NCBI GenBank assembly: GCA_019828595.1
Contig: JAHQRK010000004.1
Location: forward strand, 2,852,001 to 2,916,000
Direction: 5' to 3'
Origin: Aphanomyces cochlioides
Lineage: Eukaryota > Oomycota > Saprolegniomycetes > Saprolegniales > Verrucalvaceae
Length of the DNA: 64,000 bases
Made by a program: the position numbers and the translations under genes. Positions 34,602 through 44,643 of this stretch are shown in pieces (within the stretch, counting starts at the first letter, position 1; each line of letters starts with the position of its first letter). The notes beneath the pieces are model-generated. The model saw nothing but the letters and a program-made list of their open reading frames with translations, was not told the DNA's origin and did not search any database.

Positions 34602-34654
34602 CAATTGCCACGTCCAGCATCATGGGTGCACGATGATGCTGGACGTGGCAGTTG
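34602..34654. repeat. 22-bp inverted repeat (hairpin) in Helitron copy 1
   Basis: Arms at 34602-34623 and 34633-34654 (beginning CAATTGCCACGTCC) pair with a single mismatch around a 9-nt spacer. In copy 2 only the left arm remains (near 38284), followed by a short unrelated tail. It is not the Helitron terminal hairpin, which lies at the other end. Confidence 0.75.
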
Positions 34655-35593
34655 TGACAAAATATGACACCGAGTATTGATCAACACACCAAATAATTGA
34701 CAAATGGATATTTGCCATGGATATGGGACAATACAACCTTGAGTGGTCAAATGAGTTGATGTTGGTTGGAAGTGCTGACAACAATGAACGAACTTGTCTC
34801 AAATTGCTCATTTTGTACTTGGATAAAGTATGTAAAAATTGCTAATTTTGTACTTGGATAAAGTATGTAAAAATTGCTAATTTTGTACTTGGTATTTGTA
34901 CATAAAAATTGCTCATTTGTTGACTTGACGTTTGTATGTAAAAATTACTCTCGTACTTAGTCTCGTACTTACGTGTTGCGTTAGAGCCTTAAGTAATAGA
35001 CTAGGGTGAGGCCAGGGCTACGCCCCTGGGTGGAGCGTTTTGCTTTGGAAATAACAAAGATTTGCTCACACACATGACACGTTTGAAGCCATACTATGAA
35101 TTTTGAATTTGATTAAGGCCCAGTTCGAAGTAAAAAAATAAGTTAACGCCGAGCATTCTGATTGGCTACTGTTGACTGACGAATATTTTTTTTCGTCAGG
35201 AGATAAATCATGTCCTCACCAAAACACCGTCGACTCGTACTGAAAGAAAAATAAATTATCCAATCAGAGATCATATTATTTTGAAACTAAGGAGACGGCA
35301 TTTACTTCGCACTCCTTATTCACTTCTTTCTTATTTTACTTCGAATTGGCCTCCATAGTTTCCCTGTTTTGTTGTGCAAAAATGCCAGTACTTGCACAGA
35401 TAACACGAACGACTTATCAGTGATAATACAGACGCTCGAGGTACCCAGTCCTATTCACGGCGCATTTGACGGCAAGACACTGATGACCATGCGCTTAGAT
35501 GATGCTCAAGGCGACTACCAACATGGCGGAGACATAGTATATCTAGATGGAGAAAGGTGAACATTAGATGGTAATCTACGGTTGTGTCCAATG

Positions 35594-36745
35594 TCAGCGT
35601 GGCATGTGGTGGGTGGAGGATCTACTGGCTTGTTCTTTGTCCGCAGGCAACATTGGTCCAATTAAATGATGCAAATCGCCTTGGATTGTATAAGATCTCG
35701 GCCCACCGTTGCCGTGAATAATTTCTTGGGTACCAATAGATGTAAAGGCAAAGAGGGCGTTGTACCGGCGAGTGTTATTGACAAACCCTCTGGTTTTGAA
35801 CAAAGCAATGTATTCGCGAAACTCGGGTGTGTCAGGCCAGGTAGCAACAGGCAGCACTCGAGTGCCTCCACCGCAGTAGTCCTTTTCTTCGCCTGGCCAA
35901 ATCTTCGCTTCGCAATGGCGGCAAATCGAACGCTGCTCAATAGTATGAAGAGGCACCAATGATTCATCGAAGTCATCGAAACTGACGCGTGCACTGTTGT
36001 GATCACTCTTCTTCTTCGGGCGACCCTTGGGTTTATTCCGGAGACTTAGTCCTTGCTCGCGAGGAGGTACATCAATCAAATCCACATCCACGTTTAGCGG
36101 AGGATCAGCATTTGCCAAGGCAAGTAATTGATTGTCAGTGTTGCAATCCACATTTCCATCGAAAATATCTTCTTCCTTGGTTTCTTCTTCACCTCCTTCA
36201 TTCATACGGTTAGGTTGTAGCGCAGCATAGATCCTTCGATTGTCAACTCTGCGCTCGCGATCTTCTTGCTCCTGAGCTGCCAGAATCTTGAGATGATGGT
36301 CACTTTGAGCGTGATAATGGATTCCGTCTTCTCCCTCCTTGGTTTCCTCTTCGTCGCTCTTATCCATGTCCGTATGGTGCAAAATGATGGCACCCCGCCC
36401 TTGATTCGCAACCTCAGTGTTGTGCTTTTTTTCGCGAGCACGTTTGTTGTATTCCGCCTTCTTGGATCTTTTCATAGCCACCTCTTTGTCGAAGTCTTCC
36501 ACGATAGCATGCCGTTTCTTTTCGCGAGCACGATTGTTGTACTCCGCCGTTTTAGATTTTTCCATTGCCACCTCTTCGTCGACTTCATCCAGGATAGCTT
36601 GCCGTTTCTTTTCGCGAGCACGTTTGTTGTACTCCGCCTTCTTGGCCTTTCTCATAGCCGCCTCGTCGTTAGGCATCAAGGCATCGTCATCCACAACCCA
36701 GCCATTAGCTCCAGTCGATGCAGACTCTTGTTCGGTAGTATGCAC
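35594..36745 (-). CDS. Helitron N-terminal protein with Helitron_like_N start, truncated (383 aa)
   Basis: Residues 1-170 are basic KAEYNKRAREKKRQ-type repeats. Next come an acidic linker and a short AT-hook-like KPKGRPKKKSD. A zinc-binding CRHCEAK segment leads into the Helitron_like_N signature (RRYNALFAFTSIGTQE, then YTIQGDLHHLIGPMLP). In complete Helitron proteins this continues into the Rep HUH nuclease and a Pif1-type helicase; here the frame stops after LHHLIGPMLP and about 15 more residues. It is therefore a deletion derivative. The family call rests on the recognisable YN..FAFTS...G..HH.IGP pattern. Confidence 0.7.
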   Translation of the reverse strand: MHTTEQESASTGANGWVVDDDALMPNDEAAMRKAKKAEYNKRAREKKRQAILDEVDEEVAMEKSKTAEYNNRAREKKRHAIVEDFDKEVAMKRSKKAEYNKRAREKKHNTEVANQGRGAIILHHTDMDKSDEEETKEGEDGIHYHAQSDHHLKILAAQEQEDRERRVDNRRIYAALQPNRMNEGGEEETKEEDIFDGNVDCNTDNQLLALANADPPLNVDVDLIDVPPREQGLSLRNKPKGRPKKKSDHNSARVSFDDFDESLVPLHTIEQRSICRHCEAKIWPGEEKDYCGGGTRVLPVATWPDTPEFREYIALFKTRGFVNNTRRYNALFAFTSIGTQEIIHGNGGPRSYTIQGDLHHLIGPMLPADKEQASRSSTHHMPR

Positions 36746-37508
36746 TTCATTCCGCTCTGCTTGCTTCCCAGGTCAGAAAACTGCGTCAGACAAATGTTCA
36801 TACAAAAACATCAATACAAAAATGATAATGTGATTGGATCGTAAAAATACTGTGGATATGTGTCCCGCCACTTAAGCTTAACATAATGTGGTTTGCCAGA
36901 AAATACTACTAATTTCTTTCATAAATCGTACAGAGTTCGCGGTATTTATTAAACATCACTTTGTTTAATATCGCGTATTGAACTCGTACATCCAATGAGT
37001 TGAAACTTTGATACTGGGTAATACACCTGCTAAGCATCATGAAATACCCCTGAAGTGATTCAATCTACTCGCCGTAGGCCCACTATCAACAGTGGTACTC
37101 CATCAAAAAAAGTAGCACCTCAGTTGCAATAGTGGTAACCAACGTTACACATTGTCCCCTAACTGTAAAAAGTTGAACTATGGGGAGAGGATTTACTCGT
37201 CCAAAGTCAATATGAAAATACAGTAAAACCACACGTTTTAGCTGTCCCTGGCTGCTCTATGAAAATGTCCGGTATTTCGAGCCAAAAAGGCCCTACTTCG
37301 TAACATTCGCATATCGCGTCGGAATTCGCCTTTCGGAGTCCAAGCCTCTGGCCAGAGTATGGCTTAAAGTGGCAGAAAGGGCTCGTCACCCTACTGCACA
37401 GTGTGTTGACCGCTTATTCAGCGGCCTTTTCTGCCCGAGTGAAGCTATCCTAAGACATGCATCTCATCTTGCATCGTCCCAGAAAAACCCAATTGCCATG
37501 CATCTCGT

Positions 37509-38198
37509 GGCGCTCCTCCAAAGGAACCCCACTGGACTCTTTCAACCTGTATTAACGGACAAATGACGAATTGATTTTGTATCCAGATAAAATAATCGAT
37601 TATCCAGATACACTATAAACTCCAATCTGACCCCACGAATGCGCGCCATTGAAAGAGAACCGTCCAATCCTTATACTTAGAAATAGAATACCACTCCAGT
37701 TGAAACCCACTAAACACAAACAATAAGAGCCATTCACTTGTCTGGACATACATTTCGAAATTTGCAATAGACAGTCTATATGACTTGTCCGATGTCTCGG
37801 ACTACACGTTCGACAGGGTTATGAAGGAAACAGTCAGCGAGTCAGCCGCTGTTGAATGGTGCATGAAAGTAAGTTGAAACTCCTGTTGAATGAAACTCAC
37901 AGTCAATTGAAGGTGTGTGGGAAGTACGTGTGAAACAGTACTTGAAGGCCATGCGAGGTGTTCAAACTGACGACCTTCAATCTTACCTTGATCAGTTCAT
38001 GTGGCGAAGCAAAACGCAACAGGTAGTATGTATTTTAAAGGCTTAGTGATAGCTATTCGTAAAACCTACACCTAATACATGACAACGTTCATTGCATTCC
38101 ATGTCACTTTGTTCCGTCCAAGGAAATATCCGGATAATTATGCGGAAGGTTTAATACAGGGTTGAAAGAGTCCAGTGGGGTTCCTTTGGTGGAGCGCC
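37509..38198 (+). mobile_element. Merlin (IS1016/ISXO2-like) element, 690 bp, internally deleted, nested in Helitron copy 2
   Basis: Terminal inverted repeats of 39 bp with one mismatch, starting GGCGCTCC, are flanked by a perfect 8-bp target duplication CATCTCGT (37501-37508 and 38199-38206). Copy 1 of the Helitron has no insertion at this site. The interior retains the C-terminus of an ISXO2-like transposase: SIEGVWE, then VKQYLKAMRGVQ, then LQSYLDQFMWR, interrupted by a short GT-AG intron (about 37869-37902). The target length of 8 bp and the transposase remnant both fit Merlin. The catalytic part is missing, so it is non-autonomous. Confidence 0.82.
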
Positions 38199-38593
38199 CA
38201 TCTCGTCTTTGGCAGGTATTATTTTAAATAGTAGGACAATATTTTCATTTTGTATGTGGAATTGTTTGATTATTAATATTATCGACAACTGCCACGTCCA
38301 GCATCATGGGAGCATCGTGACAAAACATGACACCAATTAGAGAGCAACACACCAAATAATTGACAAATGGATATTTGCCATGGATATGGGGCAATACAAC
38401 CTTGAGTGGTCAAATGAGTTGATGTTGGTTGGAAGTGCTGACAACAATGAACGAACTTGTCTCAAATTGCTCATTTTGTACTTGGATAAAGTATATAAAA
38501 ATTGCTCATTTGTTGACTTGACGTTTGTATGTGAAAATTACTCTCGTACTTAGTCTCGTACTTACGTGTTGCGTTAGAGCCTTAAGTAATAGA

Positions 38594-38878
38594 TATGACA
38601 TCATGGATTCTCTGGTCGGTTATCATTTGATTGGATGAAAATACATTGTCCATCAACTAAATTAACCAACAGGCAAGTCTTAAGAGTAACACAAACAGCC
38701 TCCTGAAATTGCCTTCCTACGTTTATGAATAGCATCCGCAATGGACTTCATCACAGGGGCAAATATCAATTAGAATAACATGGCAGTGGATGGAGCACTC
38801 AGGGCATGACAGATTCTTGTGCTCTGCCTTGAGAGACTACAATACCATAATTTTACTGACAACTTCGTTCAAATTATA
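38594..38878. other. spacer between Helitron dimer and pogo element
   Basis: 285 bp without coding signal. Its first 25 bases include TTCTCTGGTCGG, which recurs near 41470 and, inverted, at the other flank of the Helitron dimer (32645-32655), so the dimer landed in or beside an older repeat. Confidence 0.4.
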
Positions 38879-40992
38879 ACGTAAATGGCCAGTTTTTGGT
38901 GTATTGGTCAGTTTATGGTGTATTGAAAACAGCCAATCCGACGTCATAAATAATTGACTGCAAACACCTCATAATTTAATGAACTCCCCTTTCACTTCAT
39001 TTCCAAATGACTACGAGAACACGAAGCCGGTACACTCAGGGTGAGCTTACTCATGCCATTAACGACGTCATGGCTGGCGAAAGTGGTGCCAGTGTATCTG
39101 CCAGAACCAAGATCCCCTATAACACCCTGATGGCAAAACTCCGCTCATTCAAAGCTGGTACATTGGAGGCGCCAAAACGTCGGGGGCCACCGCCTCTATT
39201 ACCACCAGAGTGCGAGACAGATCTTGTAGCGTGGATTGGTGCTATGCAACAAGACGGTTATCCTATCGACCGTCAAGCAATTATTATCAAAGCAAATCAG
39301 CTACTCAAAAAGCTTGACCCAGATATGAGTGTTTCTGATGGCTGGTACAAGCGTTTTATGCAACGTCATCCTGCTCTCGTCAATCGATCGGCGCAGGTAA
39401 TATCTCATGCTCGTAATAGTATCGATGAAACAGGCATAAGTACGCTGTTTGATTCTATGAATGATGTCATACGTACGTATGGCTTTACTGCTGAACGTAT
39501 ATTTAACATTGACGAAACGGCTTTTGGTTCACGACGAAAATCAAAAAAGGTTATTGCGTTTCGTGGCTCAAAAAATGTCTGGGCGAAAACGCTTGCACCA
39601 AGTTATCATTTGTCCATTGTGGCTTGTGGTAGTGCTGCTGGTTTAATTGTGCCCCCTCTCTTTCTTTTTCCTGGTGAAACTGTCGAGAGATCTTTGGCAT
39701 TGCATTGTTCAATTCCCTCGGCGAGTATTTCAACTTCCCCAAAAGGCTTTATGAATGAAGACATTTTTCCAGAATGGCTTAAAAATTTTTCAAGCTCTAT
39801 CGATGACTCAATTGAACGACCTTTGTTACTTATCATTGATGGCCTCTCATCACACTACTCGACAAACATTGTTTCCCTTTGCTCTGAATTGCAAATTGTC
39901 CTGCTTTGTTTGCCGTCGAACGGGACGCATTTGTTCCAGCCTTTGGATGTAAGTGTATTTGGACCATATAAAAATAAAATTCGCCGCGGCATATTCCACG
40001 AGTTGATAAATGACGGTAAGATTCAAGCCAATCTTCTATTGAAACATCTTTGAATAGAATCAGGAGATTTACATACCATACCAAAATCATCGGCGATAAG
40101 AATTGCCTCCAACGCTTGGATTGAACATATTACTCCCGAAAATGTCATCAATGGATTTCGTGCCACGGGTCTATGGCCAATATCAAAAGATCAAATGATG
40201 AAAAGATACAATCTATTCAAAACTGGAGGTATACCTGACTCGTACATTGCAGCTGAATGGGTAGAGCGCCGAGAAGTAATTCGCAAAGAGGTCTTGAACC
40301 TTCCACCCAAGGGAAAAAAGAGAGCTGGACGAAAGTCAGTAGACGTTGGAGGGAGAATTCTTACGTTGTCCATGTTGAATGACATTGACAAGACGAAACT
40401 GGAACGACAAGAAGCAGCAAAGCGAAAAAAAGAGCTCCAGGACAAACGAAAAAGCAAGCGAAAAAGACCCCGCAACACGCCTTCGAGTGCACCAAATGAT
40501 CAAAACACTTCTCTCCTGCCGTCAAATGTTAGTGTAGACCAAATAGTGATATAAATACCATCAATACATGTCTTCAGATTCTTCTTTGGTCCTTCGTGAC
40601 CGAACGCTGTCTTGACTTCACTTGTCTTGTCTGCGCCATATTCTGGAATGAGATTGTGCATTGAGCGATCTCTATCTAATTATAACCTGCGATAAACTAT
40701 ATATAAACTCTCTGAAAATTATACCCTATCCACACAAAATATATGCAAATTATAATACAAATTTTCATATTAATTGACTACACAATAAACTGTCCTGTGT
40801 ATCGTTGTAAATTTTCTTTATTTTATGTAATTTTTGTTGCTTACATGCTTCCTGAAAAATAATATTCCGATTGGTTTTGACCATGTCTTTCCACACCACT
40901 TCGAAGAATCGGAATTTGAGCTGTCTACGTGGAGTTATGACGATTCTTTCCCCGCGTCGACAAAAAATACCCCATAAATTGGCCATTTACGT
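38879..40992 (+). mobile_element. pogo/Fot1-type (Tc1/mariner superfamily) transposon, 2,114 bp, full length
   Basis: Inverted termini ACGTAAATGGCCA(G/A)TTT share 21 of the first 24 bases and are flanked on each side by TA (38877-38878 and 40993-40994), the standard target duplication. A single transposase gene lies inside in the plus direction. The left end also has a direct repeat of TGGTGTATT. The element is structurally complete; only its transposase frame is broken. Confidence 0.85.
39007..40554 (+). pseudogene. pogo-type DDE transposase interrupted by one in-frame TGA (codon 349 of 516)
   Basis: Residues 1-50 form a psq-type helix-turn-helix (ELTHAINDVMAGESGASVSA), followed by a CENP-B-type DNA-binding helix-turn-helix and the DDE_1 catalytic domain. 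The three acidic positions are visible: NIDETAF, LLIIDGLSSH and FQPLDVSVFG, with 35 residues between the second and third (DD35D). The frame is open from 39007 to 40050, has TGA at 40051-40053, and continues in the same frame to 40554 with sequence that is still transposase-like (AWIEHITPENVINGFRATGL) and a basic tail. The stop falls after the third Asp, so the upstream product keeps the catalytic triad but loses the C-terminus. Confidence 0.82.
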
Positions 40993-40994
40993 TA

Positions 40995-42043
40995 AATCAA
41001 ACTTGCATCAAGAGCGTAGACGACGATCTCAGCCATCGCTGCAGGTGGCATCGAAGACTTCTGCTGCTACCCGACTGACCAAACAACACTCACTACTCGG
41101 CTCAGGGAGTCCAGCTCGTGTTTCTCTCGAGGAAATCTCTTTGCGCCATGAAATTCGTCAAGAACGTGTTCGATGTAAGCGAATGTCATCTCCAATGCAT
41201 CCTGGCGGTCAATTCACGAGACTGTGGCTCTATTCTCTCTGCAGTCGCTCAGAGTGTCATGCTCGTTGGTTCCCTGTAAATTGATTGGATGATACCATAT
41301 GATATCGAGCACATTGATTGGACAAAAATAAATATGCTTGACTAACATTTGCTATACTTTAACCAAGTTAATTTGATTTCTGACAAGCTTCATGATCCCA
41401 CACGACAGTACAGTTAATTTTGATTGATTGACGACGGGAGGAATTTCAAAATGTGATATCATACTTTCTCTGGTCGGCAATAGTGACACCCCTCCTCATG
41501 CAAGTCTAGATGTCAAGGAGAACCACAATTCATTGCTGATCTGATTGCTCAGTCGGTTGTTTGGCATTTCGGCCATTTTTTCGAAATTTCGGACAATTTA
41601 TCAAACTTCTCAGGTAATTTCAAGATATTTTCAAGAAAATTTTCCGAATTTCTGGATTTCCCAAGAGATGAACCCGGAAGAAAACAGTCCCGTCTGTGTG
41701 ACATTGAAGGGGAATCAGCAGAGACGACGACGGAGCCCCCGCATTGTACGCGTCGCGTCAACTGCGTGGCTGTCGATACGTATCGGGTTGACTTGTCGAA
41801 CTCATCACAACAACCAGCGCACTTTTACGCCATGTCGCTGTGACGATAAGCTCGCAAACAAGTTCGAGTTGACACGATCGACAAACCTACAGTACAAAGC
41901 CTAAGCACATAAGATTGTTGAACCGCATGGATGCATCCAGCCCCTGCTTGAATGGATCCACATGCTTATCCCATGACAATGACCACTGAGATGCTGTGCA
42001 CCCAATGCTGGCAAAAGCAGCAGGAGCACCCACATGCGCTGGC
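40995..42043. other. spacer between pogo and Mutator-like elements
   Basis: No recognisable gene. Short basic frames (for example 40995-41284) lack domains. At 41438-41510 a stretch shares several blocks (GACGGGAGG, ATGTGATATCA, TCTCTGGTCG, GACACCCCTCCTC) with the region just upstream of the thioredoxin-like gene (32525-32655), partly in inverted order. Confidence 0.4.
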
Positions 42044-42149
42044 GAGAGGAATTCCCCGAAAACAGGGCAACAGGGTCTGGAAACAGGGCAAATCTCCCCT
42101 GTTCATGGTGAATCCGGATAACGTCCGGATAAAAATAGAATTATCTTAA
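42044..42149 (+). repeat. left terminal inverted repeat of the Mutator-like element
   Basis: Pairs with 46521-46624. It contains internal short repeats (CAGGG three times, ATCCGGATAA and a related GTCCGGATAA) that may serve as transposase sites. Confidence 0.78.
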
Positions 42150-42676
42150 ATAAGAACTTATGCGTGCAACCAACGATTTCTCACAGAAACCACCCACTAA
42201 CGACAATCAATCACCCGCCATGGACTGTGTGTCGGAAGTCTACCTCCTTCAAGCTGTAAGGCCCTGTATGCTGATGGAAACTATGTCAATATGTCGTACA
42301 TTTTGTCCAAAAAATGCGGATATTTTGAAGTGCCAGCATACAAGGATATTTTTTTCACGCCATCGTATCTGGACGAAATATCCGAGTTTAAAATCCATGG
42401 TTTCACCGAGAATTTTTGAAATATCCGAGTTTGAGTCAAATATCGAATCAAGCAGGTGGAACTGTTTTATTCCATTAAGGGACGTCGTCGACACAACGGC
42501 ATGGAAGTTGACTTTTACTCATGTATCAAAACTTTTACTCAAATAGCCAAGTACCATAAAGCTGGAAGCCAAGTCATCTTGAAAGCGATGTGAGAGTCAA
42601 TCAGCTCACATATAGACTTTTGGTGGTAAAAACCGTGATAACTTCTAATCAACTTGATATCGATTATTGTAGACTA

Positions 42677-44518
42677 CTACTCCGGTCCATTTTACTTGCT
42701 ACGGTGTTTACTCTTGATTAAAGTATACTCTTTCATTTATGTTTATCTTAAATTTTGTATTGAATCTTGTAAACTCATAATGGTGCAGAAAAATATAATA
42801 ATGTATTTCTTTTTTATTACCACTACTTATTCTTGGGAATTAAGGTGGTGGATGGCACTAGCATACACCGACGGAGAGCATTGGACATTGAAGGACGATA
42901 GATCTTTCACAGTAGAGTCCTTGTTCATGTGAGGCATTTTGTAATTGTTGCATCCATGAATCTCCATAGAGCTTTCCATCACCTTTTGTAAGGTGAGAAA
43001 AGTCTTCGCTAGTGTAGCTACAGGCAACTCGGAGAACGACTCCTGCACAGCAACAATAAGCTCGTCTATAGTGCGAGATTTCTTTTGTTGCTGGCGGCTT
43101 TGAATAGCATTAAATATTCCTAGATCTAAAATGTTGAAATCTGGACTGTGCGCAGGCTGATTAGCAACGCTAATGTTACTGAAGCCCTCAGAACTAAGGA
43201 ACCCTGAAGAAATGCAACCGTGTGGCCCAGCGTTGTCTTGTTGTATGACCACACCACGCTGCAGGTAGGCATGGGGAAACTTTGACAGTATTTCGGGGAC
43301 AACGTTCCGCATGATGCACTCTCTGTACGCCTCGCTGTCCACACTCTTCGCAACGGTTTCAATTGTGCCTTTTGGTCTGTTCTTGCTTCTCCGAGCAGCG
43401 GCAACGTACGACACGAACGGCCAGATTCCCAGTTTGCCATCAAACTGCTTTCTGGCATGTGCATCGTATCGCGGGCGGGCAACGGCCGCGAGGAACATGA
43501 CCTTGGTGATAAAGTTGGTCGACTTAGCAGATCGCAAGGCCAGCTCTTCGTCCTCATAGACATAGGATATTCTTTTAACCTGAGCTACATAGAACCACTT
43601 CTCATCAACATGTACTCGGTTGTACATGTTCTCAAAGAAGTGGGCTCCATGCAACCCAGGCTGAAGGAATCCCAGTGCAAATCGCAGTCGTTTTTTCTTG
43701 TTTTCGTCAGAGAGGAGCGGCTTGATGCGATTTGAGCGAGCCTTAAGTCTCCTTTCTTCAGCCATATGACGTAAGATTGTCGTCTTGGGGACGTTGCACA
43801 TGGCAGCAAGCGTGCGCAGATTTTGGCGGTCTTCCTGCGCCACAGCTTTGACGGCCTCTTCAATTGCGTCTGACGACCGCATTCTTGGCTTTCCACAATT
43901 TCCTAAACAAAGTAACCTCTTAAAATATATACTCCCACAATTCAATGTAATCGACGGAAATATAAAGTTTCAAAGTAAATACCTTGCTTTCTTGATGCAA
44001 TGTCGGCGACCAGATCACCGCGCAGGGAGGATCGATGGGCGCGTGCCCAGAGACGTGATATAGTCGTGCGATGGCAACGGAACTGCTCAGCCACCTTATA
44101 CACAGCACCGTATGGGAGCTGGCCGTTCACCATAGTTCTGAGCAGCGTTTCGTATGCCATGCGGCGCTCGTCGATTGAGAGCTCTCGTTGAGCCTTTGTC
44201 GTCCCCTGGGGTTGTTTGTTCTCGCAGGAAGAAGTCCGAGACATTTAGATGGTGCTGGCGATGCTGTAGACTCGTTGAGAAGGATTGAAATGAATTAATG
44301 AGCTCACAGCGAACGGAATTAAATCTCAGCTGCACGTTGTCCTTGCTTTCGCGGCTCATAACTCCTGATTCAGGAGGAATTGGCGCGCTCTCTATACAGC
44401 CAATCAAAGCTGGAATCTTGTTCTTTCTAATGAGCCAATCATAAACCTGAAAGGGGATGTATTAGAAAAATGCCGCCAATCAAAACAGAACCGTAGCAAG
44501 TAAAATGGACCGGAGTAG
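42677..44518 (-). mobile_element. mariner-like element of the plant/Stowaway-related type, 1,842 bp, apparently intact
   Basis: Terminal inverted repeats are identical over 28 bp (starting CTACTCCGGTCCATTTTACT) and flanked by TA on each side (42675-42676 and 44519-44520). They resemble the CTCCCTCCGTCCCA-type ends of plant mariner/Stowaway elements. One intact transposase gene lies inside on the minus strand. Perfect ends and an uninterrupted frame suggest a recent, possibly active copy. It is nested in the larger Mutator-like element. Confidence 0.85.
42827..44244 (-). CDS. mariner-like DDD transposase, 2 exons, 445 aa, intact
   Basis: The N-terminal exon carries a helix-turn-helix (AVYKVAEQFRCHRTTISRLW). 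Intron 43903-43982 (80 nt, GT-AG) joins it to a second helix-turn-helix (LRTLAAMCNVPKTTILRHM) and the catalytic domain. The acidic residues are HVDEKWFY, IQQDNAGPH and SPDFNILDLGIF. Counting to the Asp of NILD, 36 residues separate the second and third, whereas plant elements usually have 39. The SPDFN.LDLG.F motif links it to plant-type mariner-like transposases rather than animal ones. Coding length after splicing is 446 codons including the stop, with no interruption. Confidence 0.85.
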
Positions 44519-44643
44519 TAATATATTTTGAAGGTGAGTATTTTTTCAATCATTCAGCCAGAATGCGAATATTTTTAATCCGCAACTTGAGATATCCGCA
44601 CATCGTCGATATTCGCATTTTGTGAGCATACGGCCCCTAAGGG

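Larger units (their letters stand above)
32667..35000 (-). mobile_element. Helitron copy 1 (2,334 bp, non-autonomous, internally deleted)
   Basis: Oriented on the minus strand. The 5' end is TCTATTACTTAAGGC at 35000. The 3' end is CTAG at 32667-32670, preceded by a GC-rich hairpin (CCAGGG-GCGTAG-CCCTGG), the canonical Helitron terminator, and followed on the minus strand by T as expected for insertion at an A/T site. No terminal inverted repeats or target duplication. Almost identical to copy 2 but lacks about 850 bp of it (copy 2 positions ~35379-36226) and has more tandem repeats at 33440-33590 and 34800-34910. No HUH Rep or helicase is encoded, so movement must depend on enzymes from elsewhere. 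Confidence 0.85.
35001..38593 (-). mobile_element. Helitron copy 2 (3,593 bp including a nested 690-bp Merlin element)
   Basis: Same termini as copy 1: 5' TCTATTACTTAAGGC ending at 38593, and 3' hairpin plus CTAG at 35001-35004. The 5' flank on the minus strand is A, as expected. Its 3' CTAG abuts the 5' TC of copy 1 with no base between, giving an exact head-to-tail dimer. The outer flanks of the dimer are A and T, consistent with a single AT target. It keeps the internal ~850 bp lost by copy 1, encoding part of a Helitron_like_N domain, but has no Rep/helicase. Confidence 0.85.

Noticed and set aside
43311..43735. Plus-strand frames opposite the mariner-like transposase
   Set aside because: Antisense shadows of the intact minus-strand transposase.
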